9,179 nucleotides of DNA, taken from NCBI GenBank assembly GCA_030696435.1, contig JAUYSF010000173.1, forward strand, positions 1 to 9,179. The letters run 5' to 3'. The number at the start of each line of letters is the position of its first letter. Position 1 is the first letter of the stretch. The notes beneath the pieces are model-generated. The model did not search any database. It saw only the letters and a list, made by a program, of their open reading frames with translations, and was not told where the DNA came from. This document shows, piece after piece, positions 1 through 4,988 of the stretch. The translations under genes were made by a program, and so were the position numbers. This DNA is from Desulfoprunum sp. GTDB taxonomy: Bacteria > Desulfobacterota > Desulfobulbia > Desulfobulbales > Desulfocapsaceae.

Positions 1-2
1 GT

Positions 3-133
3 CTGTCGGATTATAGAAATTTTTTCTCAGATCAAGGCATTTTCGAAAATTAAGCGCAGCCATATAGTTGATATTGCGAGCATTGATTTTCGAAAATAAC
101 GCAGAGATGGGGAAAAAGGGCATAATCCGACAG
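3..133. repeat. Long imperfect palindromic intergenic element
   Basis: The ends are a perfect 12-bp inverted repeat: CTGTCGGATTAT at 3-14 and its reverse complement at 122-133. Inside, the 12-bp palindrome ATTTTCGAAAAT occurs twice, at 39-50 and 86-97, and ATAT occurs at 62-65 and 71-74. All three pairs share one centre, base 68, so the 131 bases form one nested imperfect palindrome rather than chance repeats. The central loop is about 5 bases. I see no coding sequence in it. It is most like a MITE- or REP-type element, or the DNA of a long hairpin RNA. The left edge is close to the window start, so the element may extend further. Confidence 0.7.
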
Positions 134-139
134 GCTCCT

Positions 140-162
140 AGCGATCCCAAAAGGAGATCGCT
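140..162. terminator. Hairpin after the palindromic element, no U-tract
   Basis: AGCGATC at 140-146 pairs with GATCGCT at 156-162, and an inner CC/GG pairs around an AAAA loop with one bulged A. The stem is followed by a C/T/G-rich run rather than a U-tract, so it is not a canonical intrinsic terminator. It may be the 3' end of a gene lying left of the window, or an extra arm of the adjacent repeat. Confidence 0.25.
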
Positions 163-187
163 CCCCTTGGTCGAACGACGCTCAAGG

Positions 188-216
188 CTGGCAGTTGTGG
201 CCACAATGCTTATTAT
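188..216 (+). promoter_or_regulatory. Candidate promoter of the DUF2892 gene with operator-like palindrome
   Basis: A -35-like CTGGCA (188-193, 4 of 6 to consensus) and a -10-like TATTAT (211-216, 5 of 6) are separated by 17 bases. The spacer contains the perfect 12-bp palindrome TTGTGGCCACAA (195-206), the usual place for a repressor operator. Initiation would fall near 222, giving a leader of about 70 bases. The palindrome is a direct observation; the promoter and the control are inference. Confidence 0.45.
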
Positions 217-227
217 TTCTGCATGAT

Positions 228-258
228 GACCTGGTCATCTTCCCCTTTCTACCAGGTC
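228..258 (+). promoter_or_regulatory. Inverted repeat in the leader of the DUF2892 gene
   Basis: GACCTGGT at 228-235 and its exact reverse complement ACCAGGTC at 251-258 are separated by a 15-base pyrimidine-rich loop. It lies downstream of the candidate promoter and ends 34 bases before the start codon, so it could be an mRNA hairpin or a second operator. No U-tract follows, so a terminator is unlikely. Confidence 0.4.
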
Positions 259-292
259 GTGTTTCCATGCAATTTTGCAGATGGAGATCCCC

Positions 293-511
293 ATGAAAAT
301 CAATATCGGCGGTATAGATCGACTGCTTCGGGTAACTGTGGGTGTTGTGCTTATCGGACTCGCGATCTTCGACAGAATCGGCCCTTGGGGCTATATCGGC
401 ATCCTGCCGATTGCCACAGCATTGATCGGCTGGTGCCCCGCCTATGCACCGTTTGGCATCAGCACCTGCTGTAGTTCAGCATGCTGCAAGACCACATGCT
501 CGAAAGAGTAA
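293..511 (+). CDS. DUF2892 (YgaP-like) small membrane protein with cysteine-rich tail
   Basis: This 72-residue protein matches the DUF2892 / YgaP-like transmembrane family. It has an N-terminal NIGGIDRLLR motif (residues 4-13), two hydrophobic segments (about 14-26 and 31-47) and the family's CP and GI(S/N)TC motifs (C48-P49, G55-C59). It should sit in the inner membrane as a helical hairpin. Members are often found with rhodanese or sulfur-handling functions, but the molecular role is not firmly known. The tail is unusual: C59, C60, C64, C65 and C69 fall within 11 residues, a layout that could bind metal or carry persulfides (inference). ATG at 293 is chosen because GGAG (283-286) lies 6 bases upstream; TTG 275 and ATG 281 are less well placed. 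It appears monocistronic. The last base of the stop codon is the first base of a repeat copy, so the extreme C-terminus may have been reshaped by that element. Confidence 0.85.
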   Translation: MKINIGGIDRLLRVTVGVVLIGLAIFDRIGPWGYIGILPIATALIGWCPAYAPFGISTCCSSACCKTTCSKE

Positions 512-560
512 TTCCATGTGCAAATCAAGATGAGACCGCGAAGGCAAGCGAGCAGCGACG
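511..560 (+). repeat. Partial copy of the 1253-1377 repeat element
   Basis: These 50 bases match 1253-1302 at 46 positions with no gap. They include the left terminal arm (511-529) and the start of the element's interior. Similarity fades after 560, and the matching right arm is not found before the next gene, so this copy looks truncated or decayed. It begins on the last base of the preceding stop codon. The rest of this gap (561-673) shows nothing recognisable apart from one hairpin. Confidence 0.8.
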
Positions 561-636
561 TGGCGGCGGGAAGTGGAGGATGGTAGTCGATGGGATGGAG
601 CTCTTCAGAAACACAGAGAGGGGGAAGGATTCTGCC

Positions 637-659
637 CCTTCGTCACAGGCCGGCGAAGG
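637..659 (-). terminator. Weak hairpin downstream of the receiver gene
   Basis: CCTTCG (637-642) and CGAAGG (654-659) form a 6-bp stem with an 11-base GC-rich loop, 15 bases past the stop codon of the minus-strand receiver gene. No U-tract follows on either strand, so any termination role is tentative. Confidence 0.2.
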
Positions 660-673
660 ATCCCGATGGTAAA

Positions 674-1063
674 TTACAGGACAGCCTCAATGGCCGCCTG
701 GAGAGAATGCATATCAAAGGGCTTTTCAATTACCCCCAGAAAGCCGTATTCACTGAAGTTCATCATAATCGGATCATTTGAATAACCGCTGGAAACCAGC
801 ACCCTGGCCTGGGGATCTATGGCCAGAATTTCGACGATGGCCTCGCTACCGCCCATGCCGCCAGGAATGGTCAGATCCATGATCACTACATCAAAGGGTT
901 CTCCCTGTTCGAAATGCTGCCGGTAGACCGCGATGGCCTCTTCGCCGCTTGTCACATGTAATGATTGACAGCCAATGAACGAGAGCATCTGGCAGGCAAT
1001 CTCTCCGATCATGGTTTCGTCATCCATTACAAGGACTTTTTTCTTCCCTTCTGCGGATCCCAC
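674..1063 (-). CDS. Orphan single-domain response regulator (CheY-like receiver)
   Basis: This 129-residue protein is a complete receiver domain with no output domain. The acidic pocket D14-D15, the phosphoacceptor D63 in the VVIMDLTIPGG strand, the switch S91 (with Y94 nearby) and the conserved K114-P115 are all present. The GY(S)NDP and KPF segments resemble receivers fused to hybrid histidine kinases in Desulfobacterota. Such proteins take phosphate from a histidine kinase and act by protein contact or as phosphorelay intermediates. No kinase gene is visible here, so the partner is unknown. The start is GTG at 1061-1063: AGGAGG (1069-1074, read on the minus strand) lies 5 bases upstream, and the nearby ATG is out of frame. 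It is divergent from the spermidine-synthase-like gene, and the 320-base gap between them holds promoters for both. Confidence 0.9.
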   Translation of the reverse strand: MGSAEGKKKVLVMDDETMIGEIACQMLSFIGCQSLHVTSGEEAIAVYRQHFEQGEPFDVVIMDLTIPGGMGGSEAIVEILAIDPQARVLVSSGYSNDPIMMNFSEYGFLGVIEKPFDMHSLQAAIEAVL

Positions 1064-1111
1064 ATCGACCTCCTGCCAGATATTGAAATCGTTCCCTCAG
1101 ATTTTCTCCTT

Positions 1112-1141
1112 ATCATAGAGCAGTATGCCAGAATTTTTCAA
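1112..1141 (-). promoter_or_regulatory. Candidate promoter of the receiver gene
   Basis: Read on the minus strand, TTGAAA (1136-1141) and TATGAT (1112-1117) are each 5 of 6 to sigma-70 consensus with an 18-base spacer, giving a leader of roughly 40 bases. A second possible pair, TTGACT (1146-1151) and CATACT (1122-1127), also has an 18-base spacer. The choice between them cannot be made from sequence alone. Confidence 0.4.
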
Positions 1142-1181
1142 CGACAGTCAAGGCAATTGACCCGGCCATGTTTCTCTTTTT

Positions 1182-1209
1182 TTGACAGGAACGATTAACG
1201 GACTATAAT
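1182..1209 (+). promoter_or_regulatory. Consensus sigma-70 promoter for the spermidine-synthase-like gene
   Basis: TTGACA (1182-1187) and TATAAT (1204-1209) are both perfect consensus hexamers with a 16-base spacer. Transcription should begin near 1216, giving a leader of about 170 bases before the ATG at 1384. A GGAGG motif sits at 1213-1217 but no start codon follows at usable distance. Most of the remaining leader is the 125-bp inverted-repeat element. Confidence 0.7.
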
Positions 1210-1252
1210 AACGGAGGATAAACCAAGGAAAAACCGCCCAAAAACGGAAATA

Positions 1253-1377
1253 ATTCCATTTCCAAATCAAGATGAGAACGCGAAGGCAAGTGAGCAGCGA
1301 CGAGACAGTACATAGACGTACGGCGAGGAGCCGCACAGCGCAGCCGACAAAGTTAACGCTTGATTTGGCATTGGAAT
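1253..1377 (+). repeat. 125-bp element with terminal inverted repeats, in a gene leader
   Basis: The ends are 19-base inverted repeats matching at 17 positions: 1253-1271 and 1359-1377, each holding CCAAATCAAG or its complement. A GTAC pair at 1308-1311 and 1318-1321 shares nearly the same centre (about 1315), giving a small central hairpin. The arms between are not complementary: they are purine-rich, with GC-rich words such as GGCGAGGAGCC. A partial copy at 511-560 confirms that this is a repeated unit. It lies wholly within the leader of the next gene, and its right arm ends 6 bases before the ATG. No transposase is present. It could be a MITE-like element or encode a structured RNA. Confidence 0.75.
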
Positions 1378-1383
1378 ACGATC

Positions 1384-2208
1384 ATGAAAAATAGCCCCGA
1401 ATCAGTCCTTCACCGCGAGAAGTGGCACGATCAACTGGTGGAGGTCATCGAAAAAGATGATCGCCGCTCCCTCTACTTCGCCTCCTTCCTTCTCCAGAGC
1501 AGTATGTCCCTGTGTTCCCCGCAACAATTGGTCCTTTCTTATACCCGCTATATGCTGCTCGGCCTGCCGGCAATGCCGGAACCACGGCATATCCTCATCA
1601 TCGGTATTGGAGCCGGATCACTGGTCCGCTTCTGCCACCATCACTTCCCGGACTGCAGGATAGATGCGGTGGACTGCTCTGCCCCTGTCATTGATCTGGC
1701 CCGCGGCTACTTCCAGTTACCCGAAAACCGTCAGGTAGGGATTTACTGCCGCGAGGGTCAGGCCTTTCTCAGTGAAGTGTCGGACAGTAGACGCTATGAT
1801 CTCATCCTGGTGGATGCCTATGATCATAAAGGGATGTCGGAAACAATATACACGGCGCCCTTTTTCAAGCTCTGTGCGACAGTTCTTAAGGAGGACGGGA
1901 TCTTGAGCTGCAATCTCTGGAGTAGTGAACCGGGCAGACTGCAGAGAATCAGGGATGCCCTGCGAACATTTTTCCAAGGTCATCTGTATGTGCCGGTACC
2001 CGAACGCGGCAATGTCGTGATCCTGGCCAGTCCGCACCCGATTCCCTGGCAGAAGTTCAATCGAAACAATGAGGAATGGCTCTTTTGGGAACAGAGATTC
2101 GATCTCGACTTCAGGGCCATGCTCAGCACCGCACGACGCCATAATCAGACTCTCCTGCAGCGCCTTGCAGCCCATTTTCGTGCGATGTACTCCGGAGGTA
2201 TCAACTGA
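1384..2208 (+). CDS. Spermidine-synthase-like (polyamine aminopropyltransferase family) protein
   Basis: This 274-residue protein has the Rossmann methyltransferase fold of the spermidine synthase superfamily. Visible features are an RSLYFAS...QSSMSL stretch (about 29-43) like the family's 'QSxM' region, a YTRYML helix (53-58), the nucleotide loop GIGAGS (74-79), D97 ending beta 2, and VDAYD (143-147) at the usual position of the catalytic aspartate region. Classical SpeE carries GGGDG in the loop. Here the acidic residue is replaced by alanine, so genuine putrescine aminopropyl transfer is uncertain and another SAM-type substrate is possible. It should be cytosolic. ATG 1384 is preferred; upstream TTG 1360 lies inside the repeat arm. 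The Shine-Dalgarno is weak (GGAA, 1373-1376) and comes from the repeat element. No speD or other polyamine gene adjoins. It converges on srkA. Confidence 0.75.
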   Translation: MKNSPESVLHREKWHDQLVEVIEKDDRRSLYFASFLLQSSMSLCSPQQLVLSYTRYMLLGLPAMPEPRHILIIGIGAGSLVRFCHHHFPDCRIDAVDCSAPVIDLARGYFQLPENRQVGIYCREGQAFLSEVSDSRRYDLILVDAYDHKGMSETIYTAPFFKLCATVLKEDGILSCNLWSSEPGRLQRIRDALRTFFQGHLYVPVPERGNVVILASPHPIPWQKFNRNNEEWLFWEQRFDLDFRAMLSTARRHNQTLLQRLAAHFRAMYSGGIN

Positions 2209-2310
2209 TTTCCGACTCTCTGCTATAGAGATACACGGTCAATCGGGAACAAGATGACTCCGACACACGGCAGGTCATAGAGCCCCCAATGCTACTTAAA
2301 ATACTATTAT
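2209..2310. other. Convergent intergenic gap, no clear terminator
   Basis: The gap separates the 3' ends of the spermidine-synthase-like gene and srkA. A short CTCT/AGAG stem (about 2217-2229) is the only structure seen. The srkA side is AT-rich but has no stem with a U-tract. Confidence 0.3.
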
Positions 2311-3318
2311 TTACAGCATGTTGCCAAAGGTTGATGGGGCCTGACGGATTCTAAGCAACTGGTCTTTGAGGTCGCCAATCTCCTTTTGCCAATACTCCCG
2401 CGAACCGAAACCATCAATGGCCCGGGTGTCGCCATCCTCCTGGGCCTGACGGGCGCACCAGGCCATATAGTGGATATAGCGCAAGGCCCGCAGGGGTTCA
2501 ACCAGGCGGAGCGCCCGCCGATCAAAGGGCCGAAAGGTCTCATACCCCTCGATGAAAAGATCAATTTCGACAAAGGATTCAGACACATCACCGGGAAGCA
2601 GCATCCAGAGATCCTGCATCGGCGGCCCCGTGACCATATCGTCAAAATCAATAAGAATAAAGGATTCACCCGGCCTGTGAATCATATTGGCGAAGTGGCA
2701 GTCACCGTGGATGCGTATCTGCTCGCAGCCGGCAAAGAGCGGCCTGATCTCCGAGAGAATCGCCTCACTTACCTCCTGCAATTGGTCTCTGAGTTCGGCC
2801 TGCACGCGATCCCCCGCAAGAAGATAGGCAAGCTGCTCGGCGGCGGAATGATCCGGTCCGAGAATCAGACGATGAGGCGCAGCCCTGAGGGCCCCGATAT
2901 TATGCACCCGGCCGAGCAGACGACCGATTTCCAACCACTGCTCATCGGTATATTCATCACAACTGCGGCCCCCGCGTTTGGGAAAAACGGCATAAGACAG
3001 GCCCTGGGCGCTGCCGAGTGTTGAGCCGTTCTGCTGGACAAGGGGGGCGACCACCGGGATTTCCTGGTCGGCGAGTTCGAGCAGAAAGGCATGTTCATCG
3101 AGAAGGGCCGCTTCCGACCAGCGACCGGGCCGATAAAATTTAATAACGAGACCCTGTTTATTCACCTGTTCCAGCTCAAATACCCTATTGATATAGCTGG
3201 TCAAGGGCCGGAACATATTGGTGCAGCGCACCCCGAGGGCCTGTTCTGCAAGCCCCAGGACGAGGTCAGGTCCCAGACCGGTAAAAGGTTCGTGTTTGTT
3301 TTTTTTGGCAACTTTCAT
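2311..3318 (-). CDS. srkA: Stress response kinase A (SrkA/YihE) protein kinase
   Basis: This 335-residue protein aligns by eye along its whole length with E. coli SrkA (328 residues). SrkA is a cytosolic Ser/Thr kinase of the aminoglycoside-phosphotransferase-like fold that counters stress-induced death linked to MazEF. Shared blocks are PLTSYINRVFEL (38-49), VIKFYRPGRW with probable ATP lysine K60 (58-67), a VFPKRGGR stretch (111-118), the catalytic loop HGDCHFANM with D206 and N211 (204-212), metal-binding LIDFDD with D224 (222-227), GPPMQDLWMLLPGD (231-244) and EPLRALRYIHYMAW (274-287). All key residues are intact. ATG 3318 follows a weak GGAA motif. The gene is monocistronic and divergent from the RluA pair. 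The spacer is 218 bases and no convincing promoter was found on its side. Confidence 0.93.
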   Translation of the reverse strand: MKVAKKNKHEPFTGLGPDLVLGLAEQALGVRCTNMFRPLTSYINRVFELEQVNKQGLVIKFYRPGRWSEAALLDEHAFLLELADQEIPVVAPLVQQNGSTLGSAQGLSYAVFPKRGGRSCDEYTDEQWLEIGRLLGRVHNIGALRAAPHRLILGPDHSAAEQLAYLLAGDRVQAELRDQLQEVSEAILSEIRPLFAGCEQIRIHGDCHFANMIHRPGESFILIDFDDMVTGPPMQDLWMLLPGDVSESFVEIDLFIEGYETFRPFDRRALRLVEPLRALRYIHYMAWCARQAQEDGDTRAIDGFGSREYWQKEIGDLKDQLLRIRQAPSTFGNML

Positions 3319-3412
3319 GAATTCCAGCTATCCTCACTCGTGCACTGACGGTACGACTCGCACCGCATTCGTTTTTTTTCAGCTGACACAGCCAAAAACC
3401 GCATCTCAGCCG

Positions 3413-3440
3413 TTGTAACAAAATAACCATACCATTTAAT
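3413..3440 (+). promoter_or_regulatory. Possible promoter of the split RluA pair
   Basis: TTGTAA (3413-3418) and TTTAAT (3435-3440) with a 16-base spacer lie in the AT-rich part of the 218-base divergent gap between srkA and the RluA unit. Each hexamer is 4 of 6 to consensus, so this is a tentative call. Confidence 0.25.
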
Positions 3441-3536
3441 CGACAAAAACGGCATAAAGAGCCGCAACGGAATGGCTAAAAGTGTAATAGCTGCTCCGTC
3501 ATGAAACAACTGATTCCCGGCCAATAGACGCCCAGC

Positions 3537-4328
3537 ATGCCTTTCAACCAAATTTCCTCTCCGGCTTCCTCGCCGGTATCCCTCGGGCACTGTCGGGACT
3601 GCGCCAGAGAGCACCACCTCGGTGAAGGAGGGGCGCGACAGCATTGTTTTGCGCTCATGACACTTCTGGAGGACCGCAGGACCATCGATCTGTTTTCCAG
3701 CTCCACCGATCCGGATCCACGATTGGCTACTGATTCGCTCTTTGGCGAGGCCCGGGGCAAGATGTTCGGAATCATGGAATGCCTCACTCGGGATGGCGAT
3801 CGGGTCCAGCTACGCGCCTTCTCCGGCCAGTTCAACGGTATCTGGGAGGTGCAAGGTTGGGCACCTCCCCTCTTCGATAACCAGGATATGACAGCAATCA
3901 GCTTCGAAACGGAAAAGGAGATCAAAAGACTGGGCCGAGAAATGATCCTGCCGGATTGCAGCGTAGAAAGGCAGCGGGAGTTGCAACAACAGCGCCGTGG
4001 CCTCTCGCAGGAACTGATGCGAAGAATCCACGACCTGTACCGCTTGACCAACTTCCATGGCCGGGAAGCGAGGCTTTTTTCGGCCTATAATGGCCGGAAC
4101 GGCATGCCGACCGGCACCGGTGACTGCTGCGCCCCAAAGCTGTTCAATCTGGCCGCCCGACAGGGGCTTATACCGCTCGGTATCGCGGAATTCTACTGGG
4201 GTAGGGAAAATCGTTCAGGGGGCAGACAGCATGGCCGCTTTTATCCCTCCTGCAGGGAAAAATGCGCGCCGATACTCGGCTTTATGCTTTGTGGGCTGGA
4301 GGAGTTGCATGCAAAACACCGCATCTGA
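3537..4328 (+). CDS. N-terminal extension of a long-form RluA pseudouridine synthase, as a separate gene
   Basis: This 263-residue protein matches the N-terminal half of the roughly 550-residue RluA-family pseudouridine synthases known from Vibrio and Shewanella-type bacteria (recalled, not searched). Recognisable blocks are C19-x2-C22 with H26, GEARGKMFGIM (70-80), AFSGQ (95-99), WAPPLFD (108-114), a charged probably coiled-coil segment (about 120-170), GTGDCCAPKLF (193-203), LGIAEFYWG (214-222) and HGRFYPSCREKCAPILG (232-248). The cysteines at 197, 198, 239 and 243 suggest a metal site. The function of this extension is unknown. In the long form it runs straight into the catalytic domain; here it stops at TGA 4326-4328 while the catalytic domain continues in the +1 frame. 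ATG 3537 is the first start after an in-frame stop at 3525, but it has no visible Shine-Dalgarno. Confidence 0.75.
   Translation: MPFNQISSPASSPVSLGHCRDCAREHHLGEGGARQHCFALMTLLEDRRTIDLFSSSTDPDPRLATDSLFGEARGKMFGIMECLTRDGDRVQLRAFSGQFNGIWEVQGWAPPLFDNQDMTAISFETEKEIKRLGREMILPDCSVERQRELQQQRRGLSQELMRRIHDLYRLTNFHGREARLFSAYNGRNGMPTGTGDCCAPKLFNLAARQGLIPLGIAEFYWGRENRSGGRQHGRFYPSCREKCAPILGFMLCGLEELHAKHRI
4298..4304 (+). promoter_or_regulatory. Shine-Dalgarno of the RluA catalytic gene
   Basis: GGAGGAG lies 4 bases before ATG 4309 and inside the coding sequence of the upstream half. It decides the start of the catalytic gene against the much earlier in-frame ATG 4057, and favours translational coupling of the two halves. 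Confidence 0.65.
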
Positions 4329-4956
4329 GCTGTTCATTATCCACCAGGATCCGGCCTTTCTCGTCGTGCATAAGCCGGGAGGACTGCTGGCGGTCCCCGG
4401 CCGCGGCGAAGACAAACAGGACTGCGTGGTCGCCAGAATACGACAGCTCTTGCCGCAGATGATCTCTCAACCGGCAGTGCACCGGCTCGATATGTACACC
4501 TCCGGGCTGATGGTCCTTGCCGTGACGACACAAGCACATCGCCATCTTTGTCGGCAGTTTGAGCAGCGCCAGGTGCGCAAATGCTATATCGCTCTGCTCG
4601 AAGGCATTATCGCCGAGGATGAGGGCGAGATACGCCTGGCCTTCCGACTCGATCCGGACAACAGGCCGTACCAGGTGTATGATCCGCTGCACGGGAAGAT
4701 GGGCGTCACCCGTTGGCGACTTCTGGCGGTGGAGGGCGAGAGGACCCGCATCGAATTCAGCCCGCTGACCGGCCGCACCCACCAACTCCGAGTCCATGCC
4801 GCCCATAGCCTCGGTCTTGGCCTCCCCATCGTCGGCGACCGGCTCTACGGCCATGGCCGGGAAGGCGAGCAGATGCTGCTCCACGCTTCCCACTTGGCCT
4901 TCTCCCACCCCAGCACCGGAGAGCCACTCCACTTCGACTCCCCGGTACCTTTTTAA
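4309..4956 (+). CDS. rluA: RluA-family pseudouridine synthase, catalytic domain
   Basis: This 215-residue protein is a complete RluA-type catalytic domain, close to the 219 residues of E. coli RluA, which converts U746 of 23S rRNA and U32 of several tRNAs to pseudouridine. Visible are VVHKPGGLLAVPG (19-31), the catalytic motif HRLDMYTSG with D61 (58-66), KCYIALLEG (91-99), RLDPDNRP (113-120), TGRTHQLRVH (154-163) and GDRLYG (176-181). All are intact. The start at ATG 4309 rests on GGAGGAG four bases upstream and on homology beginning at SELF. The frame is open back to 4057, but that part has no RluA similarity and overlaps the upstream gene. It overlaps the upstream half by 20 bases, so the two products may act together as the equivalent of the fused protein. 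The exact RNA target cannot be told from sequence. Confidence 0.88.
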   Translation: MQNTASELFIIHQDPAFLVVHKPGGLLAVPGRGEDKQDCVVARIRQLLPQMISQPAVHRLDMYTSGLMVLAVTTQAHRHLCRQFEQRQVRKCYIALLEGIIAEDEGEIRLAFRLDPDNRPYQVYDPLHGKMGVTRWRLLAVEGERTRIEFSPLTGRTHQLRVHAAHSLGLGLPIVGDRLYGHGREGEQMLLHASHLAFSHPSTGEPLHFDSPVPF

Positions 4957-4969
4957 CTACTTCTTGAAG

Positions 4970-4987
4970 AGTTCAGCTGCTGGAACT
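4970..4987. terminator. Small hairpin between convergent genes
   Basis: AGTTC (4970-4974) and GAACT (4983-4987) form a short stem in the 32-base gap between the convergent RluA and symporter genes. It could serve both strands, but there is no U-tract and the stem is only 5 bp. Confidence 0.25.
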
Positions 4988-4988
4988 A

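Noticed and set aside
3..133. CRISPR-like array from the repeated ATTTTCGAAAAT words
   Set aside because: There are only two copies, each a self-palindrome, arranged symmetrically in one palindrome rather than as regularly spaced direct repeats.
1..1377. Possible insertion sequence or transposon bounded by the two palindromic elements
   Set aside because: The two elements differ in sequence and end repeats, and no transposase or integrase gene lies between them.
1272..1391. Short plus-strand reading frame beginning at ATG 1272 inside the repeat element
   Set aside because: It is Arg-rich and composition-driven with no Shine-Dalgarno at the right distance, and the partial copy at 511-560 does not clearly preserve it.
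2386..3024. Long plus-strand reading frame opposite srkA
   Set aside because: srkA has intact kinase motifs on the other strand; this frame is its antisense shadow with no domain of its own.
3315..3644. Minus-strand reading frame across the srkA-RluA gap
   Set aside because: It overlaps the conserved N-terminal RluA extension, has no recognisable motif and reads as chance coding.
4057..4308. Upstream in-frame extension of the RluA catalytic gene starting at ATG 4057
   Set aside because: This part has no RluA similarity, overlaps the well-conserved upstream half in another frame, and the strong Shine-Dalgarno is at 4298-4304 before ATG 4309.
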